A DNA stretch of 64,000 nucleotides from Variovorax sp. J22G73 (GTDB taxonomy: Bacteria; Pseudomonadota; Gammaproteobacteria; Burkholderiales; Burkholderiaceae_C). Below the pieces are notes generated by a model. That model made no database searches, had not been told where the DNA came from, and was given only the letters and a program-made list of their open reading frames with translations. The stretch is taken from positions 992,001 through 1,056,000 of the forward strand of contig NZ_JASZYK010000001.1 in assembly GCF_030317035.1 (NCBI RefSeq), written 5' to 3'. Shown here one piece after another: positions 57,011 to 64,000 of this stretch. The position numbers and the translations under genes were made by a program. Position 1 is the first letter of the stretch, and the number at the start of each line of letters is the position of its first letter.

Positions 57011-57061
57011 GCTATTGCTCAATAGCATGCAAAGAGTTGCACCGCCGGGCTTGCCCCGGCG
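57011..57061 (+). other. Gap with two small hairpins after tRNA-His
   Basis: GCTATT-GCTC-AATAGC (57011-57026) and CGCCGGG-CTTGC-CCCGGCG (57043-57061, followed by TTGTCATTT) could fold after the tRNA. The second may be a weak terminator. The remainder of 56994-57206 shows short open frames with no ribosome sites or family-like sequence; I see no gene in it. Base composition becomes more A/T-rich towards the H-NS-like gene. Confidence 0.4.
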
Positions 57062-57206
57062 TTGTCATTTCCGGACCGCCGTTTTCTACCAGCGCACTCC
57101 GATCGATCTCCTTTCCCTCTCCTATAAGCGCCCAAAGTGGTGCGCGCGTGTTGCGAGTTGTTGCATCAACGCAATGCGAATTCAATTTTTTCGCTCGGAT
57201 AAAGGC

Positions 57207-57234
57207 TTGCGGCAAAAGTAAACTGAATTAAAAT
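57207..57234 (+). promoter_or_regulatory. Probable promoter of the H-NS-like gene
   Basis: TTGCGG (57207-57212), 16 bases, then TAAAAT (57229-57234). The -35 is weak (3/6), the -10 good (5/6). The surrounding A/T-rich DNA is the kind H-NS proteins bind, so autoregulation is possible (inference). Confidence 0.5.
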
Positions 57235-57264
57235 CCGCTCGTTTTCAATTTCTGGAGTCCATCA

Positions 57265-57609
57265 ATGGCTTCGACACTCGCCGATATCAATTCCCAGATC
57301 AAGAAGCATGACGAGCAGATTGCGCAATTGCGCAAGCAGGCCGAAGACCTGCGCAACCATGAGCGCGCCGGCGTGATCGAAGAGTTGCGCAAGAAGATTG
57401 CCGAATACGGATTGACGGCCTCCGACCTGAAGCTGACCGGTCGCGTGAGTGCTGTGAAGCGCGCCGCGGGCACCGCGCCGGCCAAGGCTGCCGCCAAATA
57501 CCGCGGCCCGACGGGCGAAACCTGGTCCGGTGGCCGTGGCCGCAAGCCGCGCTGGGTGACCGAGGCATTGGCCGCCGGCAAGTCGCTTTCTGATTACGAG
57601 ATCAAGTAA
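57265..57609 (+). CDS. H-NS family histone-like nucleoid protein
   Basis: 114 residues. An N-terminal coiled coil (about 5-50, INSQIKKHDEQIAQLRKQAE) for oligomerisation, a linker, and the C-terminal DNA-binding motif YRGPTGETWSGGRGRKPRW (about 79-97), in which the RGR core contacts the minor groove of A/T-rich DNA. This is the short BpH3/MvaT-independent H-NS type of Burkholderiales. It silences horizontally acquired DNA. GGAG precedes the ATG. Confidence 0.93.
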   Translation: MASTLADINSQIKKHDEQIAQLRKQAEDLRNHERAGVIEELRKKIAEYGLTASDLKLTGRVSAVKRAAGTAPAKAAAKYRGPTGETWSGGRGRKPRWVTEALAAGKSLSDYEIK

Positions 57610-57641
57610 GTGCCTGTTGGAGTCCTGGGCAACTGCCCAAT

Positions 57642-57669
57642 AAAAAAGCCCGCGCATGCGGGCTTTTTT
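57642..57669. terminator. Bidirectional terminator between H-NS-like and quinone oxidoreductase genes
   Basis: AAAAAAGCCCGC-GCAT-GCGGGCTTTTTT is a perfect 12-bp palindrome with A/T tracts on both sides. It serves the H-NS-like gene on the plus strand and the oxidoreductase on the minus strand. Confidence 0.95.
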
Positions 57670-57697
57670 ATTGGCGTGCCGGCAGGCCGCAGCGAAC

Positions 57698-58684
57698 TCA
57701 GTTCACCATCACGAGTTTTCCCTTGACGCCGCGCGACCCCATGTGCGCGTAGGCGGCCTTCAATTCGGCCATCGGCATCGTGCTGTCGATCACCGGCTTG
57801 ATCTTTCCCTGGCCGTACCACTGGGCCAATTCGGCCATCATCTGTGCATTAGCCTTGGGTTCGCGCCGAGCGAAATCGCCCCAGAACACACCCACGAGAG
57901 AAGCGCCTTTCAGCAGCGTCAGATTCAATGGCAGCGACGGAATGGGGCCGGACGCAAAACCCACCACCAAATAGCGACCGCGCCATCCGATCGAGCGAAA
58001 GGCCGGTTCCGCAAAATCACCACCGACAGGGTCGTAAATGACATCGGGGCCTTTGCCGTCGGTCGCGGCCTTCACGGCGTCACGAAATCCATTGGGAAGC
58101 GCGTGCGTGGTGTAGTTGATCGTCGCGTCGGCGCCAATGGAGCGGCACAGTTCGCATTTCTCGTCGGTCGATGCCGCCGCAATCACCTTGGCGCCCGCGG
58201 CCTTGGCAATCTGGATGGCGGCCGTGCCCACGCCACCTGCCGCGCCGAGCACCAGCACGGTCTCGCCCGGTTTGAGCTGTGCGCGGTCCATCAAGGCGTG
58301 CCACGAGGTGGCGTAGATCATGATGAACGCGGCCGCGTCGACATGGCCGAAACCCTCGGGCAGCGGCATGCACAGCGCCGCGGGGGCCAGCGTGTGCGTG
58401 CCGAAGCCGCCGGTGCCCGACAGGCAGGCCACGTTCTGGCCGACCTTCAGGTGCGTGACGCCTTCGCCCACCGCCTGGATGACGCCTGCGTATTCAGAGC
58501 CCGGCACGAAGGGCAGCGGCGGCTTCATCTGGTATTTGTTCTGCACGATCAGCAGATCGGGAAAATTAAGGCTCGCCGCCTTGATTTCGATCAGCACCTG
58601 GCCCGGCCCCGGCGTGGGTGTCGGCAGTTCCTTCCAGGTCAGCGCGTCGACGCCGGTGGGGTTTTCGCAAAGCCATGCGTGCAT
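57698..58684 (-). CDS. NADPH:quinone oxidoreductase family protein (zinc-free MDR)
   Basis: 328 residues from the ATG at 58684, with AAGGAG upstream. Medium-chain dehydrogenase fold: FVPGSEYAGVIQAVGEGV in the catalytic domain, VLGAAGGVGTAAIQIAKAAGAKVIAAAS for NADP binding, and DPVGGDFAEPAFRSIGWRGR. The structural and catalytic zinc ligands of alcohol dehydrogenases are absent, as in quinone oxidoreductases (QorA-like). Physiological acceptor unknown. Divergent from surE. Confidence 0.88.
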   Translation of the reverse strand: MHAWLCENPTGVDALTWKELPTPTPGPGQVLIEIKAASLNFPDLLIVQNKYQMKPPLPFVPGSEYAGVIQAVGEGVTHLKVGQNVACLSGTGGFGTHTLAPAALCMPLPEGFGHVDAAAFIMIYATSWHALMDRAQLKPGETVLVLGAAGGVGTAAIQIAKAAGAKVIAAASTDEKCELCRSIGADATINYTTHALPNGFRDAVKAATDGKGPDVIYDPVGGDFAEPAFRSIGWRGRYLVVGFASGPIPSLPLNLTLLKGASLVGVFWGDFARREPKANAQMMAELAQWYGQGKIKPVIDSTMPMAELKAAYAHMGSRGVKGKLVMVN

Positions 58685-58812
58685 GCTGGAGTCTCCTTCG
58701 AATGAGTCAGGTGGGGGCAATGAATGCGGGGGATGATAGGCGGCGCACCGGGGTGGGCTTGTCCCTGCTGCGACGCACCCGACGCCTACAATCCGAGCGA
58801 CTCCAGGACACC

Positions 58813-59571
58813 ATGAAGATACTCATTTCCAACGACGATGGCTTTCAGGCGCCGGGCATCGTCGCACTGCACGACGCGCTCAGGGACATCGCCGATGTCG
58901 AGGTGATTGCTCCCGAGCACAACAACAGCGCCAAGTCGAATGCGCTGACCCTGGCCGCTCCGCTGTACGTTCGCGAAGCGCACAACGGCTTTCGCTACGT
59001 GACCGGCACGCCGGCCGATTGCGTGCACATCGCGCTCAAGGGCCTGCTCGACTACCAGCCCGACCTGGTGGTGTCCGGCATCAACAACGGCGCGAACATG
59101 GGCGACGACACCATCTATTCAGGCACCGTCGGCGCGGCCATGGAGGCCTACCTGTTCGGCATTCCGGCCATCGCGTTCTCGCAGATCGAAAAAGGCTGGG
59201 CCCACGTGGACGCGGCTGCGCAAGTGGCGCGGCGCCTGGTGCAGCAGATCGAGCGCGAACGCATGCTCGAGGGCGATGCCTTCCTGCTCAACGTGAACGT
59301 GCCGAACAAACCGTTCGACGAACTGAAGCCCGTGAAGGTCTGCCGGCTCGGCCGCCGCCACGCGGCAGAAAAAGTGATCACGCAGGACAGCCCGCGCGGC
59401 GAGACCATGTACTGGATCGCCGGTGCCGGCGGCGCCAAGGACAGCGGGGAGGGCACCGACTTCCACGCCACGGCCGCCGGCCACATTGCGTTGACGCCGC
59501 TGCAGATCGACCTGACCGACCACGCCAACCTCGGCCAATGGCGCGAGACGGTGGCCCGTCTCGGCAACTGA
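58813..59571 (+). CDS. surE: 5'-nucleotidase SurE
   Basis: 252 residues. SNDDGFQAPGI with the metal Asp pair (D8, D9), EHNNSAKSNALT and SGINNGANMGDDTIYSGTVG are complete. SurE dephosphorylates nucleoside 5'- and 3'-monophosphates and polyphosphate with a divalent metal. First gene of the surE-pcm-nlpD-rpoS block; the next ATG is one base past its stop. Confidence 0.97.
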   Translation: MKILISNDDGFQAPGIVALHDALRDIADVEVIAPEHNNSAKSNALTLAAPLYVREAHNGFRYVTGTPADCVHIALKGLLDYQPDLVVSGINNGANMGDDTIYSGTVGAAMEAYLFGIPAIAFSQIEKGWAHVDAAAQVARRLVQQIERERMLEGDAFLLNVNVPNKPFDELKPVKVCRLGRRHAAEKVITQDSPRGETMYWIAGAGGAKDSGEGTDFHATAAGHIALTPLQIDLTDHANLGQWRETVARLGN

Positions 59572-59572
59572 C

Positions 59573-60346
59573 ATGGCCACGCAACGGCCCAGTTTTCCTG
59601 TTCGCCTGACACCCACCGCTTCCGCCGCCACGCGCGGGCGCATGCCTGCCGTGCCGGTCAAGCCCATGGTGCCGTCCACGCCCTCGATGGCGTCCGCCGC
59701 CGTTCGTACGCGCATGGTGCAAAAGCTCGCGGCGCAAGGCATTTCCGATCCGCGCGTGCTGCGCGCGATGGGGGCCGTGGAGCGCCATGGCTTCGTCGAC
59801 AGCGCGCTGGTCAACCAGGCGTACGAAGACACCAGCCTGCCGATCGGGCTCGGGCAGACCATCTCCAAACCGAGCGTGGTGGCCCGCATGATCGAGTTAC
59901 TGCTGGGCGCGCCCGCGCTGGCCGGCAAACCGCAGGACAAGCTCGGGCGCGTGCTGGAGATCGGCACCGGCTGCGGCTACCAGGCCGCCGTGCTGAACCA
60001 CGTGGCGACCGAGGTGTACAGCATCGAGCGCCTGCGCGGCCTTCACGAGCGCGCGCGCCTGAACCTTCGCCCCTTCAGGCTGGCCACCGTGCACCTGATC
60101 TTGGGCGACGGAATGATCGGCTACGCCAAGGGCGCTCCCTACGCCGGCATCATCGCGGCCGCGGGCGGCGAGGCGGTGCCGCAAGCCTGGATCGACCAGC
60201 TCGCGGTGGGGGGCCGCATCGTGGCGCCGACGCATTCCGCCAGCGGTGGCCAGGCCCTTGTCGTCATCGACAAGACCCCCCGTGGACTGGAGCGGCTCAT
60301 TCTTGAGGCGGTTCACTTTGTCCCCCTAAAATCAGGCATCGCTTGA
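59573..60346 (+). CDS. pcm: Protein-L-isoaspartate O-methyltransferase
   Basis: 257 residues, longer than the typical 210 because of an N-terminal extension of about 40 residues rich in Pro/Ala/Thr. VNQAYEDTSLPIGLGQTISKP and the SAM-binding VLEIGTGCGYQAAVL identify PIMT, which methylates isoaspartyl sites to start protein repair. A start further in (for example Met24 or Met39) would remove the extension. Coupled to surE. Confidence 0.95.
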   Translation: MATQRPSFPVRLTPTASAATRGRMPAVPVKPMVPSTPSMASAAVRTRMVQKLAAQGISDPRVLRAMGAVERHGFVDSALVNQAYEDTSLPIGLGQTISKPSVVARMIELLLGAPALAGKPQDKLGRVLEIGTGCGYQAAVLNHVATEVYSIERLRGLHERARLNLRPFRLATVHLILGDGMIGYAKGAPYAGIIAAAGGEAVPQAWIDQLAVGGRIVAPTHSASGGQALVVIDKTPRGLERLILEAVHFVPLKSGIA

Positions 60347-60357
60347 AGGAATAACAA

Positions 60358-61266
60358 ATGCAGGGTTTTGGCAATCGGAGTTGGTTCGCTGGCGTCACGT
60401 TGGCCTTTGTGCTCGTGATCGCGGGCTGTTCCACACCGCGTGGGCCGGCGCCGGTCGAAGACCGCGGCACCATGACGCGCGCACCGAGCGCGACAGTGCC
60501 CGGCGGCCCTCCCATCACTACCGACGCCAACGGCAGGCCGCTGGCAGGGATCGAAAACTATGGCAAGCCCGGCTACTACGCCGTGCGTCCCGGCGACAGC
60601 ATCCGCCGCATCGGTGCGGACACCGGCCAGCGCTGGCAGGACATCGTTCGCTGGAACAACATCGAGAACCCCGACCTCATCGAAGTCGGCCAGGTGCTGC
60701 GCGTGATTCCGCCGACCGGAACGGCCGTGGCCTCGGCCCCGCCGGCCAGCGCGTCATCTTCTTCTGAAGGCGCGACCACCAAGCCCGTGACGCCGCCGCC
60801 GGCCCTTGTGCCTACGGCACCGGCCAGCGCGGCCAAGCCGCCCACGCCTGTCACAGCATCGCCGTCGGCACCCGGCAGCAGCGGCAACTCGGGTGACGAA
60901 GACCTTGGCTGGATCTGGCCTGCGAGCGGTTCGCTGATCGCCGGCTTCGACGAAGCCAAGAACAAGGGCTACGACATCAGCGGCAAGGCGGGCGACCCCG
61001 TGCTGGCCGCCGCAGATGGTCGCGTGGTCTATGCAGGAGCCGGCCTGCGCGGCTATGGCAACCTGATCATCCTGAAGCACAACAACACCTACCTCACGGC
61101 ATATGCGCACAACCAGACGCTGCTCGTGAAGGAAGACCAGTCGGTTCAGAAGGGCCAGAAGATCGCCGAGATGGGCAACAGCGACGCCGACCGCGTCAAG
61201 CTGCATTTCGAGATCCGCCGCCAGGGCAAGCCCGTCGATCCTTCTCGCTACCTGCCGAATCGGTGA
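60358..61266 (+). CDS. nlpD: Lipoprotein NlpD with LysM and degenerate LytM domain
   Basis: 302 residues. The signal ends in the lipobox VIAGC (Cys23 region). A LysM domain (about 78-121, [29 protein letters not shown]) is followed by a Pro/Ala/Ser linker and an M23/LytM domain (about 180-300). The metal-binding residues are changed (NKGYDI in place of a His before GxD, and KLHFEI), as in known NlpD proteins that do not cut peptidoglycan but activate AmiC-type amidases during division. In other bacteria an rpoS promoter lies within nlpD. Confidence 0.94.
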   Translation: MQGFGNRSWFAGVTLAFVLVIAGCSTPRGPAPVEDRGTMTRAPSATVPGGPPITTDANGRPLAGIENYGKPGYYAVRPGDSIRRIGADTGQRWQDIVRWNNIENPDLIEVGQVLRVIPPTGTAVASAPPASASSSSEGATTKPVTPPPALVPTAPASAAKPPTPVTASPSAPGSSGNSGDEDLGWIWPASGSLIAGFDEAKNKGYDISGKAGDPVLAAADGRVVYAGAGLRGYGNLIILKHNNTYLTAYAHNQTLLVKEDQSVQKGQKIAEMGNSDADRVKLHFEIRRQGKPVDPSRYLPNR

Positions 61267-61270
61267 TGCC

Positions 61271-62293
61271 ATGGCTGCCTCCCGCCCCCGTCGCACACAG
61301 CCTGTGCGCGGGTCGGCGGGCAAGGGCAGCCTGAAAGACGTTCCCGAGGAGCCCACGGCTGCTTCCGACGGAACGCCAGACGCTTCTGCAAGCGACAGCG
61401 CCGCACCCCGTAGCGCGCTGAGCGAGGCGCCCGGTGGCGAGGGCGCCGACGCACTCACCGTCTATCTGCGCCAGGTCCGGCGCACCGAGCTCTTCACGCC
61501 CGCCGAGGAATACCAGGCCGCCTGCGCCGCGCGCGCCGGCGACTTCGCCGCGCGGCAATCGATGATCGAGCACAACCTGCGGCTCGTCGTGAACATCGCC
61601 AAGAGCTACCTCGGCCGGGGCGTGCCGCTGTCTGACCTCATCGAGGAGGGCAACCTCGGCTTGATGCACGCCATCGGCAAGTTCGAGCCTGAGCGCGGCT
61701 TCCGGTTTTCAACCTACGCGACGTGGTGGATCCGCCAGTCGGTCGAGCGCGCGCTCATGACGCAGGCGCGTGCCATCCGCCTGCCGGTGCATGTGGTGCG
61801 CGAGCTGCAGCAAGTGCTGCGCGCGCGCCGCACGCTGGAAGGCGATGCGGAGTTCGTGGCGCAGCGGCCCGACGGCGTTCGCGTGGAGGACATTGCTGCG
61901 CTGCTTGGGCGCGACGTGCAATCGGTGTCCGATTTGCTCGCGCTGTCCGAGGCGCCGCGCTCGCTGGACGCGGGCGACGCGCGCGGCGACGAAGGCTTCA
62001 CGCTGGCCGACACCGTGGCCTCGGAGGACGCGCAGGCCAGCCCGACCGATGTGACTCACACCCACGAGGTCGAGCGCCTGCTCGACCAATGGGTGCACGC
62101 CCTCGATGCGCGCGAGCGCGAGGTGCTGGAGGGCCGCTACGGGCTGCACGACCGCGAGCCCGAGACGCTCGAGGTGCTGAGCGTGCGGCTGGGGCTTACG
62201 CGCGAGCGCATCCGGCAGATCCAGAACGAAGCGCTGGCCAAGATGCGCCGTCAGCTGGCCCGCTCGGGCGTCGGGCGGGACGCGCTGTTCTAG
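61271..62293 (+). CDS. rpoS: RNA polymerase sigma factor RpoS
   Basis: 340 residues. Region 1.2 ([21 protein letters not shown]), region 2 ([48 protein letters not shown] and [16 protein letters not shown]), region 3, and region 4 ([20 protein letters not shown]) are in order. The gene starts 5 bp after nlpD, the order expected for rpoS. It is the general stress and stationary-phase sigma factor. The first 65 residues are low-complexity and variable. Confidence 0.96.
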   Translation: MAASRPRRTQPVRGSAGKGSLKDVPEEPTAASDGTPDASASDSAAPRSALSEAPGGEGADALTVYLRQVRRTELFTPAEEYQAACAARAGDFAARQSMIEHNLRLVVNIAKSYLGRGVPLSDLIEEGNLGLMHAIGKFEPERGFRFSTYATWWIRQSVERALMTQARAIRLPVHVVRELQQVLRARRTLEGDAEFVAQRPDGVRVEDIAALLGRDVQSVSDLLALSEAPRSLDAGDARGDEGFTLADTVASEDAQASPTDVTHTHEVERLLDQWVHALDAREREVLEGRYGLHDREPETLEVLSVRLGLTRERIRQIQNEALAKMRRQLARSGVGRDALF

Positions 62294-62323
62294 AGGGTTC
62301 GCGCACGCTGAGACAATCGGGGG

Positions 62324-63808
62324 ATGACGGAACCCATCGAAGAAAACCAATTCCCCCCGACAGTCCCCGCGAAAGCCTCCGTGAAAGTCGCAGCGAGCCT
62401 TCCTGCGAATCCTGGTGAAGAGTGGTTGCAGGTCGAGTCGCTCGACCTCGACGCACAGGGCGTGGCCCACAAGGCCGACGGCATGGTCGTGTTCATTGAA
62501 GGCGCGTTGCCCTTCGAGGAAGTGCAGTTCAACGTGCACCGCCGCAAGAACAACTGGGAGCAGGGCACGGTCACGACCATTCGCCGCGAATCGTCGCAGC
62601 GCGTGCGTCCCGGCTGCCCGCACTTCGGCCTGCACACCGGCGCCTGCGGCGGCTGCAAGATGCAGCACCTGGACCCTGCCGCCCAGGTTGCCGTGAAGCA
62701 GCGTGCGCTCGAAGACAACCTGTGGCACCTGGGCAAGGTGCGCCCCGAGAACCTGCTGCGCCCGCTCGAAGGGCCGGCCTGGCACTACCGCTACCGCGCA
62801 CGGCTCTCGGTGCGCCACGTGGTCAAGAAGGGCACGGTGCTGATCGGCTTTCACGAGCGCAAGAGCCGCTACCTGGCCGACATGCAGGTGTGCCCGGTGT
62901 TGCCCAAGCAGGTCAGCGACATGCTGATGCCGCTGCGCGCGCTGATCGGCTCCATGGATGCGCGCGAGACCTGCCCGCAGATCGAGCTGGCCTGCGGCGA
63001 CGCGCCCGACTCCACGCGGCTGGGCACGATCGCGCTGGTGTTGCGGCACCTCGAGCCGCTGTCACGCGGCGACATCGACCGACTGAAGGCATTTGCCGCG
63101 CAGAACGAAGGCGTGCAATGGTGGCTGCAGGCCAAGGGCCCGGACACCGTGAAGCTGCTGGAAGAGGGCGGCACGCCGCTGGCGTATCGGCTGCCTGAAT
63201 TCGGCGTCACGATGCCGTTCAAGCCCACCGATTTCACGCAGGTCAATCCGCACATCAACCGGGCGCTGGTCGGCAAGGCGCTGCGCCTGCTCGACGTGCA
63301 ATCGCACGAGCGTGTGATCGACTGGTTCTGCGGGCTGGGCAACTTCACCCTGCCGCTGGCAAGCCGGGGCCGCGAGGTGCTGGGCATCGAAGGCAGCGAC
63401 ACGCTCGTTGCCCGCGCGACCGACAACTTCCAGCGCAACCAGCCCGCGACGTCCGCCCGCCGCGCGTTGTCGCCCGCCACTTTCGTGGCGCGCAACCTGT
63501 TCGACATGACGCCGGCCATGCTGGTGGCCGACGGCAGCGCGGACAAGTGGCTGGTCGACCCGCCGCGCGAAGGCGCTTTCGCGCTTGCCAAGGCCATGGC
63601 CGACCTGCACCAGCAGCCCGAGCTGCGCACCGACGGCTGGACGCCGCCGAAGCGCATCGTGTACGTGAGCTGCAACCCCTCGACGCTGGCGCGCGATGCC
63701 GGCCTGCTGGTGCACCAGGCGGGCTACCGCTGCACCTTCGCGGGGGTGGTCAACATGTTCCCGCACACGGCGCACGTGGAGTCGATAGCGGTTTTCGAGC
63801 TGGAATGA
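62324..63808 (+). CDS. rlmD: 23S rRNA (uracil(1939)-C(5))-methyltransferase RlmD
   Basis: 494 residues. A TRAM-like N-terminal domain (about 35-95), an iron-sulfur cluster site with Cys in [21 protein letters not shown] plus a later Cys near QVCPVL, and a Rossmann methyltransferase domain with [16 protein letters not shown] (SAM), DPPREGA and the catalytic Cys in [12 protein letters not shown]. It methylates U1939 of 23S rRNA. Its stop is followed immediately by a terminator hairpin. Confidence 0.95.
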   Translation: MTEPIEENQFPPTVPAKASVKVAASLPANPGEEWLQVESLDLDAQGVAHKADGMVVFIEGALPFEEVQFNVHRRKNNWEQGTVTTIRRESSQRVRPGCPHFGLHTGACGGCKMQHLDPAAQVAVKQRALEDNLWHLGKVRPENLLRPLEGPAWHYRYRARLSVRHVVKKGTVLIGFHERKSRYLADMQVCPVLPKQVSDMLMPLRALIGSMDARETCPQIELACGDAPDSTRLGTIALVLRHLEPLSRGDIDRLKAFAAQNEGVQWWLQAKGPDTVKLLEEGGTPLAYRLPEFGVTMPFKPTDFTQVNPHINRALVGKALRLLDVQSHERVIDWFCGLGNFTLPLASRGREVLGIEGSDTLVARATDNFQRNQPATSARRALSPATFVARNLFDMTPAMLVADGSADKWLVDPPREGAFALAKAMADLHQQPELRTDGWTPPKRIVYVSCNPSTLARDAGLLVHQAGYRCTFAGVVNMFPHTAHVESIAVFELE

Positions 63809-63832
63809 AAAAGGCCCGAAAGGGCCTTTTTT
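63809..63832 (+). terminator. Terminator after rlmD
   Basis: AAAAGGCCC-GAAA-GGGCCTTTT, a 9-bp perfect stem with a GAAA tetraloop and a run of six T residues. The stem starts directly after the stop codon. Confidence 0.94.
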
Positions 63833-63852
63833 GTGGAAGTGCGGTTGGCTCG

Positions 63853-64000
63853 TCAGTCGCGCTCGCCGCCGAAGATGCCCAACAGCGCAAGCAGGCTCTG
63901 GAACACGTTGAACAGGTCGAGGTACAGCGCGAGCGTGGCGGTGATGTAGTTGGTTTCGCCGCCGTCCATGATCTGCTTCAGGTCATAGAGCATGTAGGCC
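63853..64000 (-). CDS. Bax inhibitor-1/YccA family membrane protein, C-terminal fragment
   Basis: Only the last 48 codons are in the window. The end YDLKQIMDGGETNYITATLA followed by YLDLFNVFQSLLALLGIFGGERD is the closing helix and tail of Bax inhibitor-1 family proteins (YccA/YbhL group), inner-membrane proteins that in E. coli interact with FtsH. The rest of the gene lies beyond the right edge. Confidence 0.9.
   Translation of the reverse strand, partial: AYMLYDLKQIMDGGETNYITATLALYLDLFNVFQSLLALLGIFGGERD

Noticed and set aside
56994..57231. Small ORFs between tRNA-His and the H-NS-like gene
   Set aside because: They overlap each other on both strands, lack ribosome sites and have no family-like sequence.

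Overview
The window reads as a chromosomal segment of a high-GC betaproteobacterium of the order Burkholderiales, most likely Comamonadaceae and close to Variovorax. Evidence from the sequence: uniformly GC-rich coding DNA on both strands, a TctC/Bug periplasmic binding protein, an Arg32-type elongation factor P beside its EarP rhamnosyltransferase, a short H-NS-family protein with the YRGPTGETWSGGRG motif, a phasin, and the surE-pcm-nlpD-rpoS block. I saw no prophage, insertion sequence, CRISPR array or rRNA operon. Genus assignment is inference.

Layout. 1-5.0 kb: the start of an osmoprotectant-type binding protein, an unusual ROK-family kinase whose motifs appear in permuted order, a secreted HExxH protein with Ig-like repeats, and a cardiolipin synthase. 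5.0-14.8 kb: a catabolic island with a glutathione transferase and a core MetE-like methyltransferase on the minus strand, divergent from a VanA-like Rieske oxygenase, a GntR regulator and a VanB-like reductase, followed by a complete five-gene branched-chain-amino-acid-type ABC transporter. Two TGTATACA palindromes in the divergent promoter region are good candidates for the GntR operator. 14.8-20.8 kb: a DsbA-like protein, a degenerate metallo-beta-lactamase-fold protein, and a LysR-controlled HMG-CoA-lyase/CoA-transferase/Bug cluster. 20.8-29.9 kb: an HPP/CBS membrane protein, a Bcr-type drug exporter, then housekeeping rpoD-dnaG, yihY and a short-chain dehydrogenase.

29.9-44.3 kb: phasin, thioesterase, a small secreted protein with a repeated CX10C module next to a CsbD stress protein, pncB, an NhaD-type antiporter, a 2-hydroxyacid dehydrogenase, rmuC, an MFS gene, a DHA2 efflux pump with a cognate TetR gene and a compact promoter/operator, a LOG-family protein, and efp-earP. 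44.3-52 kb: alpha/beta hydrolase with a 10-codon upstream ORF, uvrC-pgsA-DMT transporter, and a LysR-linked haloacetate-dehalogenase/tartrate-dehydrogenase pair. 52-64 kb: hupB, tRNA-Val(UAC), a PpiD-type chaperone, a histidine phosphatase, small membrane and GIY-YIG proteins, tRNA-His(GUG), an H-NS-like protein, quinone oxidoreductase, surE-pcm-nlpD-rpoS, rlmD and the end of a Bax-inhibitor-1 family gene.

Many genes are coupled by ATGA/GTGA overlaps, which define likely operons: vanA-gntR, livHMGF, HMGL-CoA transferase, rmuC-MFS, pgsA-DMT, dehalogenase-tartrate dehydrogenase and yeaQ-GIY-YIG. Several hairpin terminators are clear. No gene-free stretch exceeds 300 bases; the longest, 25781-26074, is the rpoD leader.
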